From: Streptococcus azizii
GTDB taxonomy: Bacteria > Bacillota > Bacilli > Lactobacillales > Streptococcaceae
Direction: 5' to 3'
Length of the DNA stretch: 64,000 bases
NCBI RefSeq assembly: GCF_001984715.1
Contig: NZ_MSPR01000003.1
Location: 112,819-176,818 of the forward strand
Positions 7,744 to 17,124 of the stretch are shown in pieces. The notes beneath the pieces are model-generated. The model saw only the letters and a program-made list of their open reading frames with translations. It searched no databases and was not told the DNA's origin. The first letter of the stretch is position 1. Each line of letters starts with the position of its first letter. The translations under genes and the position numbers were made by a program.

Positions 7744-8921
7744 AGTTATCACAACGAGTGCTTGAAATGGAAGAAAGTGTGACCCTGGCTGCGGGGGCGC
7801 GTGCAAAAGATTTAAAAGCGGCAGGAAAAGATATTTTATCCTTAACCTTGGGAGAGCCAGACTTTAGTACGCCAGAGAATATTCAAGAGGCGGCAATTCG
7901 CTCGATCAAAAGCGGTCAAGCTAGCTTTTACACCGTTACAAGTGGTTTGCCAGAGCTGAAGGCGGCGATTAGCCAGTATTTTGAAAGATTTTATGGATAT
8001 GCTGTTGCCCCCAATCAAGTAACGGTAGCCACAGGCGCAAAGTTTTCACTCTATACCTTTTTTATGAGCGTACTTGATCCGCTCGATGAGGTGCTGATTC
8101 CGACTCCCTATTGGGTTAGCTATGCCGATCAAATCAAAATGGCAGAAGGAAGTCCAGTCTTTGTAGAGGCAACAGAGACGAGTGATTTCAAGGTTAGGGT
8201 GGACCAATTAGAAGCAGCCCGTACTGATAAAACAAAGGTTTTGGTGCTCAATTCACCTTCTAATCCGACGGGGATGATTTATAGCAGAGATGAGCTTCTG
8301 GCAATCGGAAATTGGGCAGTTGAACACGATATTCTGATTTTGGCAGATGATATTTATGGTCGTCTGGTCTATAATGGGCATACTTTCACGCCGATTTCAA
8401 GCCTATCTGACGCTATTCGTAAGCAGACAGTGGTCATCAATGGAGTATCTAAAACCTATGCTATGACAGGTTGGCGGATTGGCTATGCAGTTGGTGAAGC
8501 AGAGATTATCTCTGCCATGAGTAAAATTGCAGGACAGACAACTTCTAATCCAACAGCAGTAGCTCAGTATGCTGCGATTGAAGCCTTAATCGGAGAGCAG
8601 GATAGGGTGGAAGAGATGCGCCAAGCCTTTGAAGAACGCCTCAATACTATTTATCCCTTGCTTGCCCAAGTACCAGGATTTGAAGTGGTTAAGCCACAAG
8701 GAGCGTTTTATCTCTTCCCAAATGTCAAGAAAGCCATGGAAATGAAAGGGTTCACAGATGTGACGGATTTCACGACAGCCATCTTGGAAGAGGCAGGGGT
8801 TGCCTTGGTCACGGGAGCGGGATTTGGTGCACCAGAAAATGTCCGCCTCAGTTACGCTACAGACCTAGGTACTCTTAAAGAAGCAGTTGCGCGCCTTAAA
8901 GCATTTATGGAAAAGGAATAG
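7740..8921 (+). CDS. aspC: Aspartate aminotransferase (class I/II, Bacillus AspB type)
   Basis: This 393-residue fold-type I PLP enzyme interconverts aspartate and 2-oxoglutarate with oxaloacetate and glutamate in the cytosol. The PLP lysine is K238 in NGVSKTYAMTGWRIGY. The substrate-binding NSPSNPTG motif lies at 171-178, the PLP-contacting Asp-Tyr pair is in LADDIYGR (201-208), and the arginine that binds the carboxylate is near the C-terminus (NVRLSYA). The length fits the Iγ subgroup typical of Firmicutes. It is coupled to the upstream membrane protein and lies upstream of asnS, which links aspartate/asparagine supply to tRNA charging. Confidence 0.9.
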   Translation: MKLSQRVLEMEESVTLAAGARAKDLKAAGKDILSLTLGEPDFSTPENIQEAAIRSIKSGQASFYTVTSGLPELKAAISQYFERFYGYAVAPNQVTVATGAKFSLYTFFMSVLDPLDEVLIPTPYWVSYADQIKMAEGSPVFVEATETSDFKVRVDQLEAARTDKTKVLVLNSPSNPTGMIYSRDELLAIGNWAVEHDILILADDIYGRLVYNGHTFTPISSLSDAIRKQTVVINGVSKTYAMTGWRIGYAVGEAEIISAMSKIAGQTTSNPTAVAQYAAIEALIGEQDRVEEMRQAFEERLNTIYPLLAQVPGFEVVKPQGAFYLFPNVKKAMEMKGFTDVTDFTTAILEEAGVALVTGAGFGAPENVRLSYATDLGTLKEAVARLKAFMEKE

Positions 8922-9320
8922 AAAGTTGGTAGGAGTGACCACTTTCATATTGGTAGAAACGATTGACCAGTTTCAAGGCTTTTTATATCAAACCTTGGCG
9001 CATTTGGTCATGAGATGAGCCTTGAACCGACTAAGAGATTAGTGGTGATGAACCTCTGAGCAGTGCCTCTGATGGAGATGAAGGCTTGGAACGTGGACAA
9101 CAAAAACCGGCTCATTTCGCTTTTAATGCAGGGACACCTGACGAGGTTATCGCTCTTATTATTGGACAGCTTTAGCTACTGGTGGTAAAGATAGTGAGGC
9201 CCCTGGTGAGCGCAACTACTACATATGAAAGATACCATGCAGCCGTTATCATTGGTTCAGATGCTAATGATATGGAGGTTGTCTCTCAGACAAATGAAAC
9301 TAATAGAAAAGAGAAAACGA
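8922..9320 (+). pseudogene. Probable degenerate gene remnant between aspC and asnS
   Basis: No intact gene fills these 399 bases, yet protein-like stretches lie in successive frames. One runs from about 8937 (VTTFILVETIDQFQGFLYQ...), a second from about 9050 (DEPLSSASDGDEGLERGQ... to IALIIGQL then a stop near 9173), and a third up to asnS ([19 protein letters not shown]...). They can be joined only with frameshifts. I do not recognise the ancestral protein. It could also be non-coding. Confidence 0.4.
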
Positions 9321-10667
9321 ATGTCTAGAAAATTGATTACAATTCACCAAGTGAAGGATTATGTCGGTCAAGAAGTGACCATTGGGGCCTGGGTAGCTAA
9401 TAAATCCGGCAAGGGCAAGCTAGCTTTCTTACAGCTTCGCGATGGAACAGCCTTTTTTCAGGCAGTTGCCTTTAAGCCCAATTTCATCGAAACCTTTGGC
9501 GAGGAAGAGGGAGGAGTCAAATTTGACACCATTAAAAAGCTCAGTCAAGAAACATCTGTTTTTGTGACAGGGATTGTCAAAGCAGATGAGCGCTCTAAAT
9601 TTGGCTATGAGTTGGATGTGACAGACCTAGAAGTAATCGGTCACTCTCAGGATTATCCGATTACACCGAAGGAACACGGGACGGACTTCCTTATGGACAA
9701 TCGTCACCTCTGGTTGCGCTCACGTAAGCAGGTCGCTATTCAACAGATTCGGAATGCCATTATCTATGCCACCTATGAATTTTTTGACCAACAGGGTTTC
9801 ATCAAGTTTGATAGCCCGATTCTGTCTGGAAATGCAGCCGAAGATTCAACAGAACTCTTTGAAACAGATTATTTTGGAACCCCTGCCTACTTGAGTCAAT
9901 CCGGTCAGCTGTACTTAGAAGCAGGAGCTATGGCACTTGGTCGCGTCTTTGACTTTGGCCCAGTATTTCGTGCGGAAAAATCCAAAACCCGCCGTCATTT
10001 AACCGAGTTTTGGATGATGGACGCTGAGTATTCTTTCTTAACCCATGAAGAATCGCTTGACTTACAAGAAGCCTATGTCAAGGCTTTGATTCAAGGTGTG
10101 TTAGACCGAGCGCCACAAGCTCTTGAAACCTTGGAGCGCGACACAGAACTGTTGAAGAGATATATCGCAGAACCTTTCAAGCGTGTCTCCTATGACGATG
10201 CCATCAGCCTTCTTCAAAAGCACGAAGCGGATGAAGACACGGATTACGAGCATTTGGAACACGGCGATGACTTCGGTTCTCCTCATGAGACATGGATTTC
10301 AAACTACTTCGGTGTGCCGACCTTTGTTATCAACTATCCAGCTAGCTTCAAGGCCTTTTATATGAAGCCAGTTCCAGGAAATTCAGACCGTGTCCTATGT
10401 GCGGATCTCCTCGCACCAGAAGGCTATGGAGAAATCATTGGTGGCTCTGTCCGTGAGGATGACTACGATGCTCTTGTCGCTAAGATGGAGGCCCTTGGAA
10501 TGGACAAGTCAGAGTACGAATTTTACCTTGACCTCCGTAAATATGGTTCTGTTCCCCATGCAGGATTTGGTATTGGTATTGAACGGATGGTGACCTTTGT
10601 TGCAGGTACCAAGCACATTCGAGAAGCTATCCCATTCCCAAGGATGCTACATCGTATCAAACCTTAA
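9321..10667 (+). CDS. asnS: Asparaginyl-tRNA synthetase
   Basis: This class IIb synthetase of 448 residues attaches asparagine to tRNA-Asn using ATP. An N-terminal OB-fold anticodon-binding domain (residues ~1-110, with [24 protein letters not shown]) is followed by the catalytic domain. Motif 2 is visible as [22 protein letters not shown], and motif 3 near the end as [13 protein letters not shown] reading from 9225 would add 32 poorly conserved residues. ATG 9321, giving [15 protein letters not shown], matches the usual family start, though its ribosome site is weak (AGAGAAAA). Confidence 0.95.
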   Translation: MSRKLITIHQVKDYVGQEVTIGAWVANKSGKGKLAFLQLRDGTAFFQAVAFKPNFIETFGEEEGGVKFDTIKKLSQETSVFVTGIVKADERSKFGYELDVTDLEVIGHSQDYPITPKEHGTDFLMDNRHLWLRSRKQVAIQQIRNAIIYATYEFFDQQGFIKFDSPILSGNAAEDSTELFETDYFGTPAYLSQSGQLYLEAGAMALGRVFDFGPVFRAEKSKTRRHLTEFWMMDAEYSFLTHEESLDLQEAYVKALIQGVLDRAPQALETLERDTELLKRYIAEPFKRVSYDDAISLLQKHEADEDTDYEHLEHGDDFGSPHETWISNYFGVPTFVINYPASFKAFYMKPVPGNSDRVLCADLLAPEGYGEIIGGSVREDDYDALVAKMEALGMDKSEYEFYLDLRKYGSVPHAGFGIGIERMVTFVAGTKHIREAIPFPRMLHRIKP

Positions 10668-10706
10668 ACTGCTTAGGGCAAAGATTTGTCAAGATAACAC
10701 TAAAAA

Positions 10707-10758
10707 TGAACAAAGATGGATGGGTGAAGAACAGACATCCAGTCTTTGTTCGTTTTTT
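10707..10758 (+). terminator. Intrinsic terminator after asnS
   Basis: GAACAAAGATGGATG pairs with CATCCAGTCTTTGTTC (one bulged G), followed by a T-run. Confidence 0.8.
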
Positions 10759-10839
10759 ATCTGTTTTATGGACAGAGAGTTGGTGCCAACATCCTATCTT
10801 CTTTAAAAATCAATAGGATAATTGGTTAATAGCTTCTTG

Positions 10840-10960
10840 GGGATAGAAATAGTCAGGGAAGTAAAATAATCCAGTGGAGTGAAGCGGTTCGGGGAACTAT
10901 TTCTACTGGTCACCTAGAAACAAGAAAGTGGTCATAGAAGCCCTAAGTTGAGCATTAAAA
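10840..10960. repeat. Degenerate copy of the intergenic composite repeat
   Basis: The block CTGGTCACCTAGAAACAAG followed by AAAGTGGTC repeats the module seen at about 5550, 37095 and 59905. Flanking bases 10759-11040 show no gene. Confidence 0.6.
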
Positions 10961-11046
10961 ATAAGGAACAGTTGTCCATGAGCGAACGATTAGAAAGTCA
11001 GAAGGTCGCCTGCAAGTCTAGCTACTCCCTATTCCTAAAAATGTGC

Positions 11047-11070
11047 TATAATAAATAAAAATGAAAGAGG
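11047..11070 (+). promoter_or_regulatory. Extended -10 promoter and ribosome site of ridA
   Basis: TGCTATAAT places the -10 box at 11047-11052. AAAGAGG at 11064-11070 is seven bases from ATG 11078 but only one from ATG 11072, so 11078 is the better start. Confidence 0.65.
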
Positions 11071-11077
11071 TATGAGT

Positions 11078-11458
11078 ATGAGAACCATTCACACAGAGAA
11101 AGCCCCAGCGGCAATCGGTCCTTATGTCCAAGGAAAAATTGTTGGAAATTTATTATTTGCATCAGGTCAGATCCCCCTGTCTCCGGAAACTGGAGAGATT
11201 GTCGGGATAACGATTGAAGAGCAAACTGAGCAAGTTTTGGCTAATATCCGAGCGATTTTGAGGGAAGCTGGCACCGATTTTGACCATGTGGTCAAAACAA
11301 CATGTTTCTTGAGCGATATGAACGACTTTGTAGCTTTTAATGAAGTCTATAAAACAGCGTTTACAGCGGAATTTCCGGCTAGGTCAGCAGTTGAAGTAGC
11401 TCGTTTGCCACGCGATGTGAAAGTTGAAATAGAAGTGATTGCAGTAGTAGAAAGCTAG
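11078..11458 (+). CDS. ridA: RidA family reactive intermediate/imine deaminase
   Basis: The 126-residue product matches RidA/YjgF/UK114 proteins in length and motifs: [12 protein letters not shown] at the N-terminus, [10 protein letters not shown], and the C-terminal signature [24 protein letters not shown] with the catalytic-site arginine. RidA hydrolyses 2-aminoacrylate and related enamines released by PLP enzymes, protecting those enzymes from damage. It is the first gene of the rapZ-yvcK-whiA operon, 11 bp before rapZ. Confidence 0.9.
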   Translation: MRTIHTEKAPAAIGPYVQGKIVGNLLFASGQIPLSPETGEIVGITIEEQTEQVLANIRAILREAGTDFDHVVKTTCFLSDMNDFVAFNEVYKTAFTAEFPARSAVEVARLPRDVKVEIEVIAVVES

Positions 11459-11469
11459 AGAGGGAAGCG

Positions 11470-12357
11470 ATGTCTGGAAAAATTCATCTTGTGATTGTTA
11501 CAGGAATGTCAGGTGCTGGAAAGACCGTCGCTATCCAGTCTTTTGAAGACTTGGGATATTTTACAGTTGACAACATGCCACCAGCCCTCTTACCTAAATT
11601 TTTAGAATTGATTCGCTACAGTCAAGACAATGATAAGGTGGCGCTTGTTGTTGATATGCGTAGTCGTTCCTTTTTTGCAGAAATTCGGCAGGTTTTAGAT
11701 GAAATAGAAGCAGCCGACGATGTGGACTTTAAAATTCTCTTTTTGGATGCAACCGATAGTGAATTAGTGGCTCGCTATAAAGAAACTCGGCGCTCGCACC
11801 CACTGGCGGCAGATGGACGAGTTCTTGACGGAATCCAGCTAGAAAGAGAATTGCTTGCTCCACTCAAAAATATGAGTCAAAATGTGATCGATACGACGGA
11901 GCTGACGCCCCGCAATCTCCGTAAGGAAATTTCAGACCAGTTTGCTAGCTTGACAAACCAGACCTCTTTCAGGGTGGAAGTGATTTCGTTTGGTTTTAAA
12001 TATGGCCTGCCACTTGATGCGGACTTGGTCTTTGATGTGCGTTTTTTGCCCAATCCCTATTACCAACTTGAATTGCGAAACTTGACAGGCCTGGATGATC
12101 CAGTGTTCAGTTATGTCATGGAGCATGAGGAATCCGAGGCCTTCTATGGTCATTTGTTAGACTTGATTGAGCCGATTTTACCAGGCTATCAAAAGGAGGG
12201 CAAGTCTGTCTTAACCATTGCAGTTGGTTGTACAGGTGGTCAGCACCGTAGCGTAGCTTTTGCCAAGCGCCTCGCTGATGATTTGGAAACAGGATGGACG
12301 GTCAATCTTAGCCATCGGGATAAAGATAGACGAAAGGAGACGGTCAATCGTTCATGA
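11470..12357 (+). CDS. rapZ: RapZ / YvcJ family nucleotide-binding adapter
   Basis: The N-terminal P-loop GMSGAGKT (12-19) and the C-terminal domain with [11 protein letters not shown] are diagnostic; the length of 295 is standard. In Escherichia coli RapZ guides RNase E to the GlmZ small RNA and so controls amino-sugar synthesis. In Firmicutes YvcJ binds and hydrolyses ATP/GTP and affects competence, with no GlmZ pathway. It overlaps yvcK by four bases. Confidence 0.93.
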   Translation: MSGKIHLVIVTGMSGAGKTVAIQSFEDLGYFTVDNMPPALLPKFLELIRYSQDNDKVALVVDMRSRSFFAEIRQVLDEIEAADDVDFKILFLDATDSELVARYKETRRSHPLAADGRVLDGIQLERELLAPLKNMSQNVIDTTELTPRNLRKEISDQFASLTNQTSFRVEVISFGFKYGLPLDADLVFDVRFLPNPYYQLELRNLTGLDDPVFSYVMEHEESEAFYGHLLDLIEPILPGYQKEGKSVLTIAVGCTGGQHRSVAFAKRLADDLETGWTVNLSHRDKDRRKETVNRS

Positions 12358-13328
12358 GAAAACCTAAAATTGCCGTCATTGGCGGTGGCACAGGCATTCC
12401 TGTTATTCTCAAGAGCTTGCGTGACAAGGATGTAGATATTACTGCTATCGTGACGGTGGCAGATGATGGCGGATCGTCAGGGGAAATCCGTCAGGCCTTG
12501 CAGATGACACCGCCGGGTGATTTACGCAATGTCCTACTAGCCATGTCTGATATGCCCAAGCTCTATGAGCGCATCTTTCAGTACCGTTTTGCAGAGACCG
12601 ATGGCGCGTTGGCAGGTCATCCTTTGGGTAATCTGATTATAGCAGGCATTTCTGAGATGCAGGGGTCGACCTATCACGCTATGCAACTCTTATCTAAGTT
12701 TTTTCATACAACTGGAAAAATTTATCCTTCAAGTGAGAATGCCTTAACCCTCCACGCTGTGTTTACAGACGGCCATGAGGTGGTTGGTGAAAGCAAGATC
12801 GCAGGCTACAAGGGTATGGTTGATCACGTTTACGTGACAAATTCCTATAATCAAGATGAACCAACAGCCAGTCGGAAGGTGGTGGAGAGTATCTTGGAAA
12901 GTGATATGATTGTCCTTGGCCCAGGTTCTCTCTTTACCTCTATTTTACCCAATCTCATGATTTCAGAAATCGGTCAGGCCTTGAAAGATACCAAGGCGGA
13001 TGTAACCTATGTCTGCAATATCATGACGCAGAGAGGGGAAACTGAATTTTTCAGTGATGCAGATCATGTGCGAGTCTTGAACAAGCATCTAGGACAACCA
13101 TTTATTGATACGGTTCTGGTCAATATCGAACCTGTTCCTCAAGAATATATGAACACCCATCAGTTCGACGAATATTTGGTTCAAGTAAAGCATGACTTTG
13201 TCGGATTGCAATCGCAAGCTCAGAGAGTCATCTCCTCTAATTTCTTAAGACTTGAAAATGGTGGAGCTTTTCATGATGGTGATTTAGTCGTCGAAGAACT
13301 GTTGAAAATTTTGCAGGTGAAAACATGA
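12354..13328 (+). CDS. yvcK: YvcK/GlmR family gluconeogenesis factor
   Basis: This 324-residue CofD-like protein starts [19 protein letters not shown], a Rossmann motif that binds UDP-sugars in this family. It also has the conserved [26 protein letters not shown] and [14 protein letters not shown] blocks. In Bacillus, GlmR/YvcK stimulates GlmS to direct carbon into peptidoglycan precursors and is needed for shape under gluconeogenic growth. The overlaps on both sides (four bases each) show tight translational coupling in the operon. Confidence 0.93.
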   Translation: MRKPKIAVIGGGTGIPVILKSLRDKDVDITAIVTVADDGGSSGEIRQALQMTPPGDLRNVLLAMSDMPKLYERIFQYRFAETDGALAGHPLGNLIIAGISEMQGSTYHAMQLLSKFFHTTGKIYPSSENALTLHAVFTDGHEVVGESKIAGYKGMVDHVYVTNSYNQDEPTASRKVVESILESDMIVLGPGSLFTSILPNLMISEIGQALKDTKADVTYVCNIMTQRGETEFFSDADHVRVLNKHLGQPFIDTVLVNIEPVPQEYMNTHQFDEYLVQVKHDFVGLQSQAQRVISSNFLRLENGGAFHDGDLVVEELLKILQVKT

Positions 13329-14236
13329 GTTTCAGTGTGCAAGTAAAAGAAGAAATCATCAGTCGAGGGCAGGCTGAAAAAAGTGAATTGGCTGCGATGA
13401 TTAAGCTATCGGGAAGTTTAGGCTTAGCATCGGCAGGCCTCACCCTATCTATCAGCAGTGAAAATGCTAAAATTGCTCGTCATCTCTATGAAATGCTCTA
13501 TCGGTTTTACCGGGTTAAAGCTGAGATCCGTCATCACCAAAAGACCAATTTGCGGAAAAACCGTGTTTATACTGTGTTTTTGAAGAAAGGTGTCAGTGAG
13601 ATTTTGGATGACCTTTACCTAGCGGATAGCTTTTTTGGCATGGAGCCAGGTACTGCACCTGCGATTTTGAACAACGATAGTTGGAGTCAGTCCTATTTAC
13701 GAGGTGCCTTTCTAGCCAGTGGTTCGGTCAAGGATCCAGAAACGGGGAAATATCAATTAGAAATCGCTTCAATCTACGAGGATCATGCACATGATTTGGC
13801 CCATCTCCTGCAAAAATTTCTATTGGATGGTAAGGTGATCGAGCGCTCCAAGGGCAGTATCACCTACTTGCAACGAGCAGAAGATATTATGGATTTTCTT
13901 TTGATTGTTGGTGCAGAAGAAGCTAAGACTGAATTTGAGAATGTGAAGCTACTACGAGAGACACGAAATGATCTCAACCGGACCATCAATGCAGAAGCGG
14001 CTAATATTGCTCGGACTGTGACTGCCAGTATGAAAACGATTCATAATATTTCCAAGATTATGGAGACCATCGGATTGGATCAATTACCGTCTGACTTGCA
14101 AGAAGTTGCTCAACTGAGGATTCAACACCCTGATTATTCGATTCAGCAGCTAGCCGATAGTCTGTCAAAACCGATTACCAAAAGTGGGCTCAACCACCGT
14201 CTACGTAAAATCAATAAAATAGCAGATGAATTGTAA
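13325..14236 (+). CDS. whiA: WhiA family DNA-binding protein
   Basis: A 303-residue fusion of two LAGLIDADG-like N-terminal domains (about 20-200; catalytic residues not expected) and a C-terminal helix-turn-helix ([32 protein letters not shown]). WhiA acts in sporulation in Streptomyces and in chromosome segregation or cell division in Bacillus. It is the last gene of the ridA-rapZ-yvcK-whiA operon. An AT-only hairpin lies right after it (about 14244-14268). Confidence 0.93.
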   Translation: MSFSVQVKEEIISRGQAEKSELAAMIKLSGSLGLASAGLTLSISSENAKIARHLYEMLYRFYRVKAEIRHHQKTNLRKNRVYTVFLKKGVSEILDDLYLADSFFGMEPGTAPAILNNDSWSQSYLRGAFLASGSVKDPETGKYQLEIASIYEDHAHDLAHLLQKFLLDGKVIERSKGSITYLQRAEDIMDFLLIVGAEEAKTEFENVKLLRETRNDLNRTINAEAANIARTVTASMKTIHNISKIMETIGLDQLPSDLQEVAQLRIQHPDYSIQQLADSLSKPITKSGLNHRLRKINKIADEL

Positions 14237-14275
14237 AATAGGTAATAAAATAATGGCAATTTTATTATAATATTC

Positions 14276-14304
14276 TTGACAAAATTGCATATAGAGGGTA
14301 GAAT
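14276..14304 (+). promoter_or_regulatory. Strong promoter of the LPKTSVAK protein gene
   Basis: TTGACA (14276-14281), a 17-bp spacer and TAGAAT (14299-14304) make a near-consensus promoter. It gives a ~57-base leader that contains a TTAACGTTAA palindrome (14346-14355) close to the ribosome site. Confidence 0.8.
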
Positions 14305-14367
14305 GGGAGAGAAGGAGGATTCAACTAATCTTTCTTTCAATTACATTAACGTTAAAAGGGGTTTATT

Positions 14368-14883
14368 ATGAATAAGAAAATTAAATTATTGTCACTTGTA
14401 GCATTGGCAACAGCAGGTTTAGCAGTAATTCCAGCGTCGTTTGGTGTTTCTGCTGATGATGTTGCTCCAGCATCTAGTAGTTCTAGCTCAGAGGTTGCTT
14501 CATCAACAGGAGCTAGTTCATCAACAGAAGCTAGTTCATCAACGGAAGCTGCTTCATCAACTTCTACATCAAGTGAAGCTGGAGTTGTAACAAAGAAAGT
14601 CACAGTTTATGTTGATAATGAAACAGATGAGGAGATTGCAGAAGCGGTAGAAGGTTTCCAAGCAGAAGCAAAGGAAATTTCTGGTTATACTTTCCTAGGA
14701 CTAGGGTTTGTTGCTGTTCCAGGTGAAAATGGGGAAGTTTATGAAGTTCAAGTAATGGCATATACTAAAGATGCTAAAGAGACTAAGAAGGAAACGAATG
14801 GTTCTGGTAATGCCAATGGTTCTGCTAACTCAGCTCCAGTTGCTGAAAAGAAAGTATTGCCAAAAACAAGTGTTGCAAAATAA
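14368..14883 (+). CDS. Exported Ser-rich protein ending in an LPKTSVAK sorting-like tail
   Basis: A typical signal peptide (1-29, cleavage near VSA-DD) is followed by a low-complexity Ser/Thr/Ala/Glu stretch with TEASSS-type repeats (about 35-70). Next comes a ~60-residue compact domain (VTVYVDNETDEEIAEAVEGF...EVQVMAYTKDA) and a Gly/Asn linker. The protein stops right after LPKTSVAK (164-171). There is no hydrophobic span or basic tail as in LPXTG proteins, and none is recovered in other frames downstream. I recall an annotation class in which class B sortases are paired with proteins ending LPKTxAVK; the adjacent sortase gene fits that. A surface or secreted protein is likely; its function is unknown. 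Confidence 0.75.
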   Translation: MNKKIKLLSLVALATAGLAVIPASFGVSADDVAPASSSSSSEVASSTGASSSTEASSSTEAASSTSTSSEAGVVTKKVTVYVDNETDEEIAEAVEGFQAEAKEISGYTFLGLGFVAVPGENGEVYEVQVMAYTKDAKETKKETNGSGNANGSANSAPVAEKKVLPKTSVAK

Positions 14884-15057
14884 TCGATAGCACTTCGTGA
14901 GTTTGAAGCTAGAATCTAGCCTTTGCTTTCTGCCTATTCTTTGGCAGAGGAATAAGGTGAGTTTTAAGCTAAAACAACTAGATTTTTAGGGGGGTGGAAG
15001 AACTCTTTGAGGAACCTTGAAGTTTTCTTCCACTCTTATTTTTATAGAGGAATCATG

Positions 15058-15894
15058 ATGAGAAATAAAACATCTCCTATGAAAGGCTGGATAGGTTTGG
15101 CGATTGCCCTCCTTTTAGTCATGTTCGCTATTTTTCTGACAGTAAAAAATTTCAGTGGTAGAACAGCTAAGCCAGATATTATTCCATCAAGTAGTACCAG
15201 TCTTGATGCTAAATCATTGTCAGATGCTACTCGTCTTGCAGCAGTCGAAAGAGAGGCGCTCAAGCAACGGTTCACGCCTTTACTAGAGGTAAATCCAGAA
15301 ACGGTAGCCTATATCTACGCTCCAGGTACCATGCTAGATGAACCCGTGGTTCAGACAGGTGACAATGCTACTTATCTGGATAAGACTTTTGATGGGGGCT
15401 ATGAGCCTTATATGGGGACGGTCTTTATGGATACAGATAATCGGAAGGATTTTACAGACCGCTTAACTTGGTTATTTGGTCACGCACGTGGAAGCGCTGT
15501 TCCTGATCACCGCATGTTCAATGATGTTAATTTTTATGATAAGCAGGACTATTTTGATCAACACAAGTATTTGGTAGTAGAAACACCTGAGAGAAAGTTG
15601 TATTATGAAGCTGTGGGTCTTGTGATTGTACCAGAAGAAACGGCTTTTTATCGCACCACCTTTGCAGATGATGAAGACTTTCTAACTCAGCTACGCAATA
15701 TTTATGCTATTGCCCAGACCAAAAATCCAAATATAGAAATAAAGGCAAGCGATCGATACCTTGTTCTCTCAACCTGTCGTGAGGAGGACGAAACCATTCG
15801 TTCTAATCTCTATATGCGTCAGATATCCGAACAGGAACTAGGGAGCTTTCTTGCCACACACGGTGCAGATTTAGAATATGTAGCGACTCGATAG
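15058..15894 (+). CDS. Class B sortase
   Basis: The 278-residue protein has one N-terminal membrane helix (about 11-30), a Ser/Thr/Asp linker, then a class B sortase fold. The catalytic triad can be read as H142 (LFGHARG), C240 (LVLSTC) and R254 (NLYMR). The class B signature PVVQTGDNATYLDKTFDG is also present. Sortases cleave a sorting motif and join the protein to cell wall or another protein outside the cell. The neighbouring gene encodes an exported protein ending LPKTSVAK, probably its substrate. The RBS AGAGGA suits ATG 15058 better than ATG 15055. An in-frame TTG at 15007 would extend it without support. Confidence 0.85.
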   Translation: MRNKTSPMKGWIGLAIALLLVMFAIFLTVKNFSGRTAKPDIIPSSSTSLDAKSLSDATRLAAVEREALKQRFTPLLEVNPETVAYIYAPGTMLDEPVVQTGDNATYLDKTFDGGYEPYMGTVFMDTDNRKDFTDRLTWLFGHARGSAVPDHRMFNDVNFYDKQDYFDQHKYLVVETPERKLYYEAVGLVIVPEETAFYRTTFADDEDFLTQLRNIYAIAQTKNPNIEIKASDRYLVLSTCREEDETIRSNLYMRQISEQELGSFLATHGADLEYVATR

Positions 15895-16512
15895 AGTTCT
15901 ATCTATTGGTGAATTGACTTTAACAGAGTACAGTGAAAATGTGGTCAGAATCCGTTTTTGTTTCACAGGTGCTACAATCAAAAATATAGATATTCAACTT
16001 ATACTCAATAAAAATCAAAAGTAGACTAGGAAACGAAGGCGAAGGTAGAACTCTGTTCCACCCTATTTCAAGGGAACAGGCTGAAAACCTCCACTGGAGC
16101 TTTTCACTCACCGAGACTCTTGACGACGTATCCTTTTGATTTTTAAAGAGTATTAGTATTTGATGCTTATGTCAGTATAGGACCTGAAGCTGGGGCATGG
16201 GATAGATTTCCTCGTGTTCAACGAACACGTCGTCAATCTCCTATTTTTCAGTCGGTTTTTTGACGTCCTCACATCTTATGGAATTGAGTTCGGACTAAAA
16301 ATGTGAGAAAAAAGATGAATTGGCTTGATGAACTAAGTCATCTGCCCCAATTCCCTATTTTTCTTTACATTTTCTTAACGTCCTCACATCTTAAATGAAC
16401 ACGCCCTAAACTCTGTGCGAAAAAGATAAATACTCCTAGAAACTCTGGTTTCTTCGTCGTATTTCCTATTTTCGCTTTGAGTTTTTCACGGGCTTTGTAT
16501 CTTTTAGTAAAG
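15895..16512. repeat. Repeat-filled gap between sortase and flavodoxin genes
   Basis: No gene is visible in this stretch. It holds the RUP-like element at 16001-16153 and two direct copies of a GACGTCCTCACATCTTA block (about 16261-16278 and 16379-16396), whose inverted form recurs near 53600. It also has the GATACAAAGCCCGTG module in inverted orientation at about 16470-16502. Confidence 0.7.
16001..16153. mobile_element. RUP-like miniature element (inverted twin of 33912-34065)
   Basis: ATACTCAATAAAAATCAAAA at one end and TTTTGATTTTTAAAGAGTAT at the other give imperfect terminal inverted repeats; TA follows the right end. The interior is almost the exact reverse complement of 33912-34065. 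There is no open reading frame, so movement would need a transposase in trans. Confidence 0.75.
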
Positions 16513-16554
16513 AAAGGAGTGAGACGCATTCAGATTGATGCGTCTCACTCCTTT
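16513..16554. terminator. Terminator of the flavodoxin gene
   Basis: A perfect 17-bp stem (AAAGGAGTGAGACGCAT and its complement) around an 8-base loop has T-runs on both sides, so it can act in either direction. Confidence 0.88.
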
Positions 16555-16569
16555 TTGATAGATGACCGA

Positions 16570-17025
16570 CTAGGCTTCTAAAGCAGCAACGAGGTCGGTT
16601 GCGAATTTTTCAAGATTGATGATATCATCTTCTTCAGCGGCCAAATCCACTTTGACATTTTCTGCCCCCTTGGTTGCGCCACGTGAAGCGAGCATGAGGT
16701 CAAAATCATCTACTGATTTACAGAAATCTTCGTAGAAGGTATCGCCTGACCCACAGACACCGTAGATTTTACCTGTTAAGTCGTAGTCAGCTAGGTCCGT
16801 ATAAAAATCGACAATTTCATCGGGTAGTTCACCATCCCCACCGTAAGAATAGGTATAGGTTGCTACGATGATAATATCTGCGTCTAAAATTTCTTCGGTT
16901 TCAACGGTCGTACATTCATCATTGTGCACTTCAAGACCGAGCTCTTCGAGTTTCGTTGCGACAATATCTGCAATTTCTTCGGTATTGCCTGTCATACTAG
17001 CGTAGACAATTTTTGCCAGTGCCAT
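16570..17025 (-). CDS. Flavodoxin
   Basis: The 151-residue acidic protein has the FMN phosphate loop SMTGNTEEIA near the N-terminus, the 60s loop TYTYSYGGDGELPDEIVDF, and the 90s region VCGSGDTFYEDFCKSVDDF. It carries electrons in the cytosol as a single FMN protein. I choose ATG 17025 because GGAGG lies just ahead of it; the ATG four codons earlier overlaps that ribosome site. The pairing with the DHH phosphodiesterase on the opposite strand and with L31 nearby mirrors pneumococcal gene order. Confidence 0.9.
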   Translation of the reverse strand: MALAKIVYASMTGNTEEIADIVATKLEELGLEVHNDECTTVETEEILDADIIIVATYTYSYGGDGELPDEIVDFYTDLADYDLTGKIYGVCGSGDTFYEDFCKSVDDFDLMLASRGATKGAENVKVDLAAEEDDIINLEKFATDLVAALEA

Positions 17026-17124
17026 AATTTCCTCCAAAAATAGATAATAGCATTAGTATACCATATTCTCTAAATTTTCAAAAGTGCTACTTTTATGATA
17101 GAATGAGAAAAAGGAGTATCTAGC

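Noticed and set aside
9225..9320. N-terminal extension of AsnS
   Set aside because: The 32 extra residues are unlike AsnS and the canonical start MSRKLI is at 9321.
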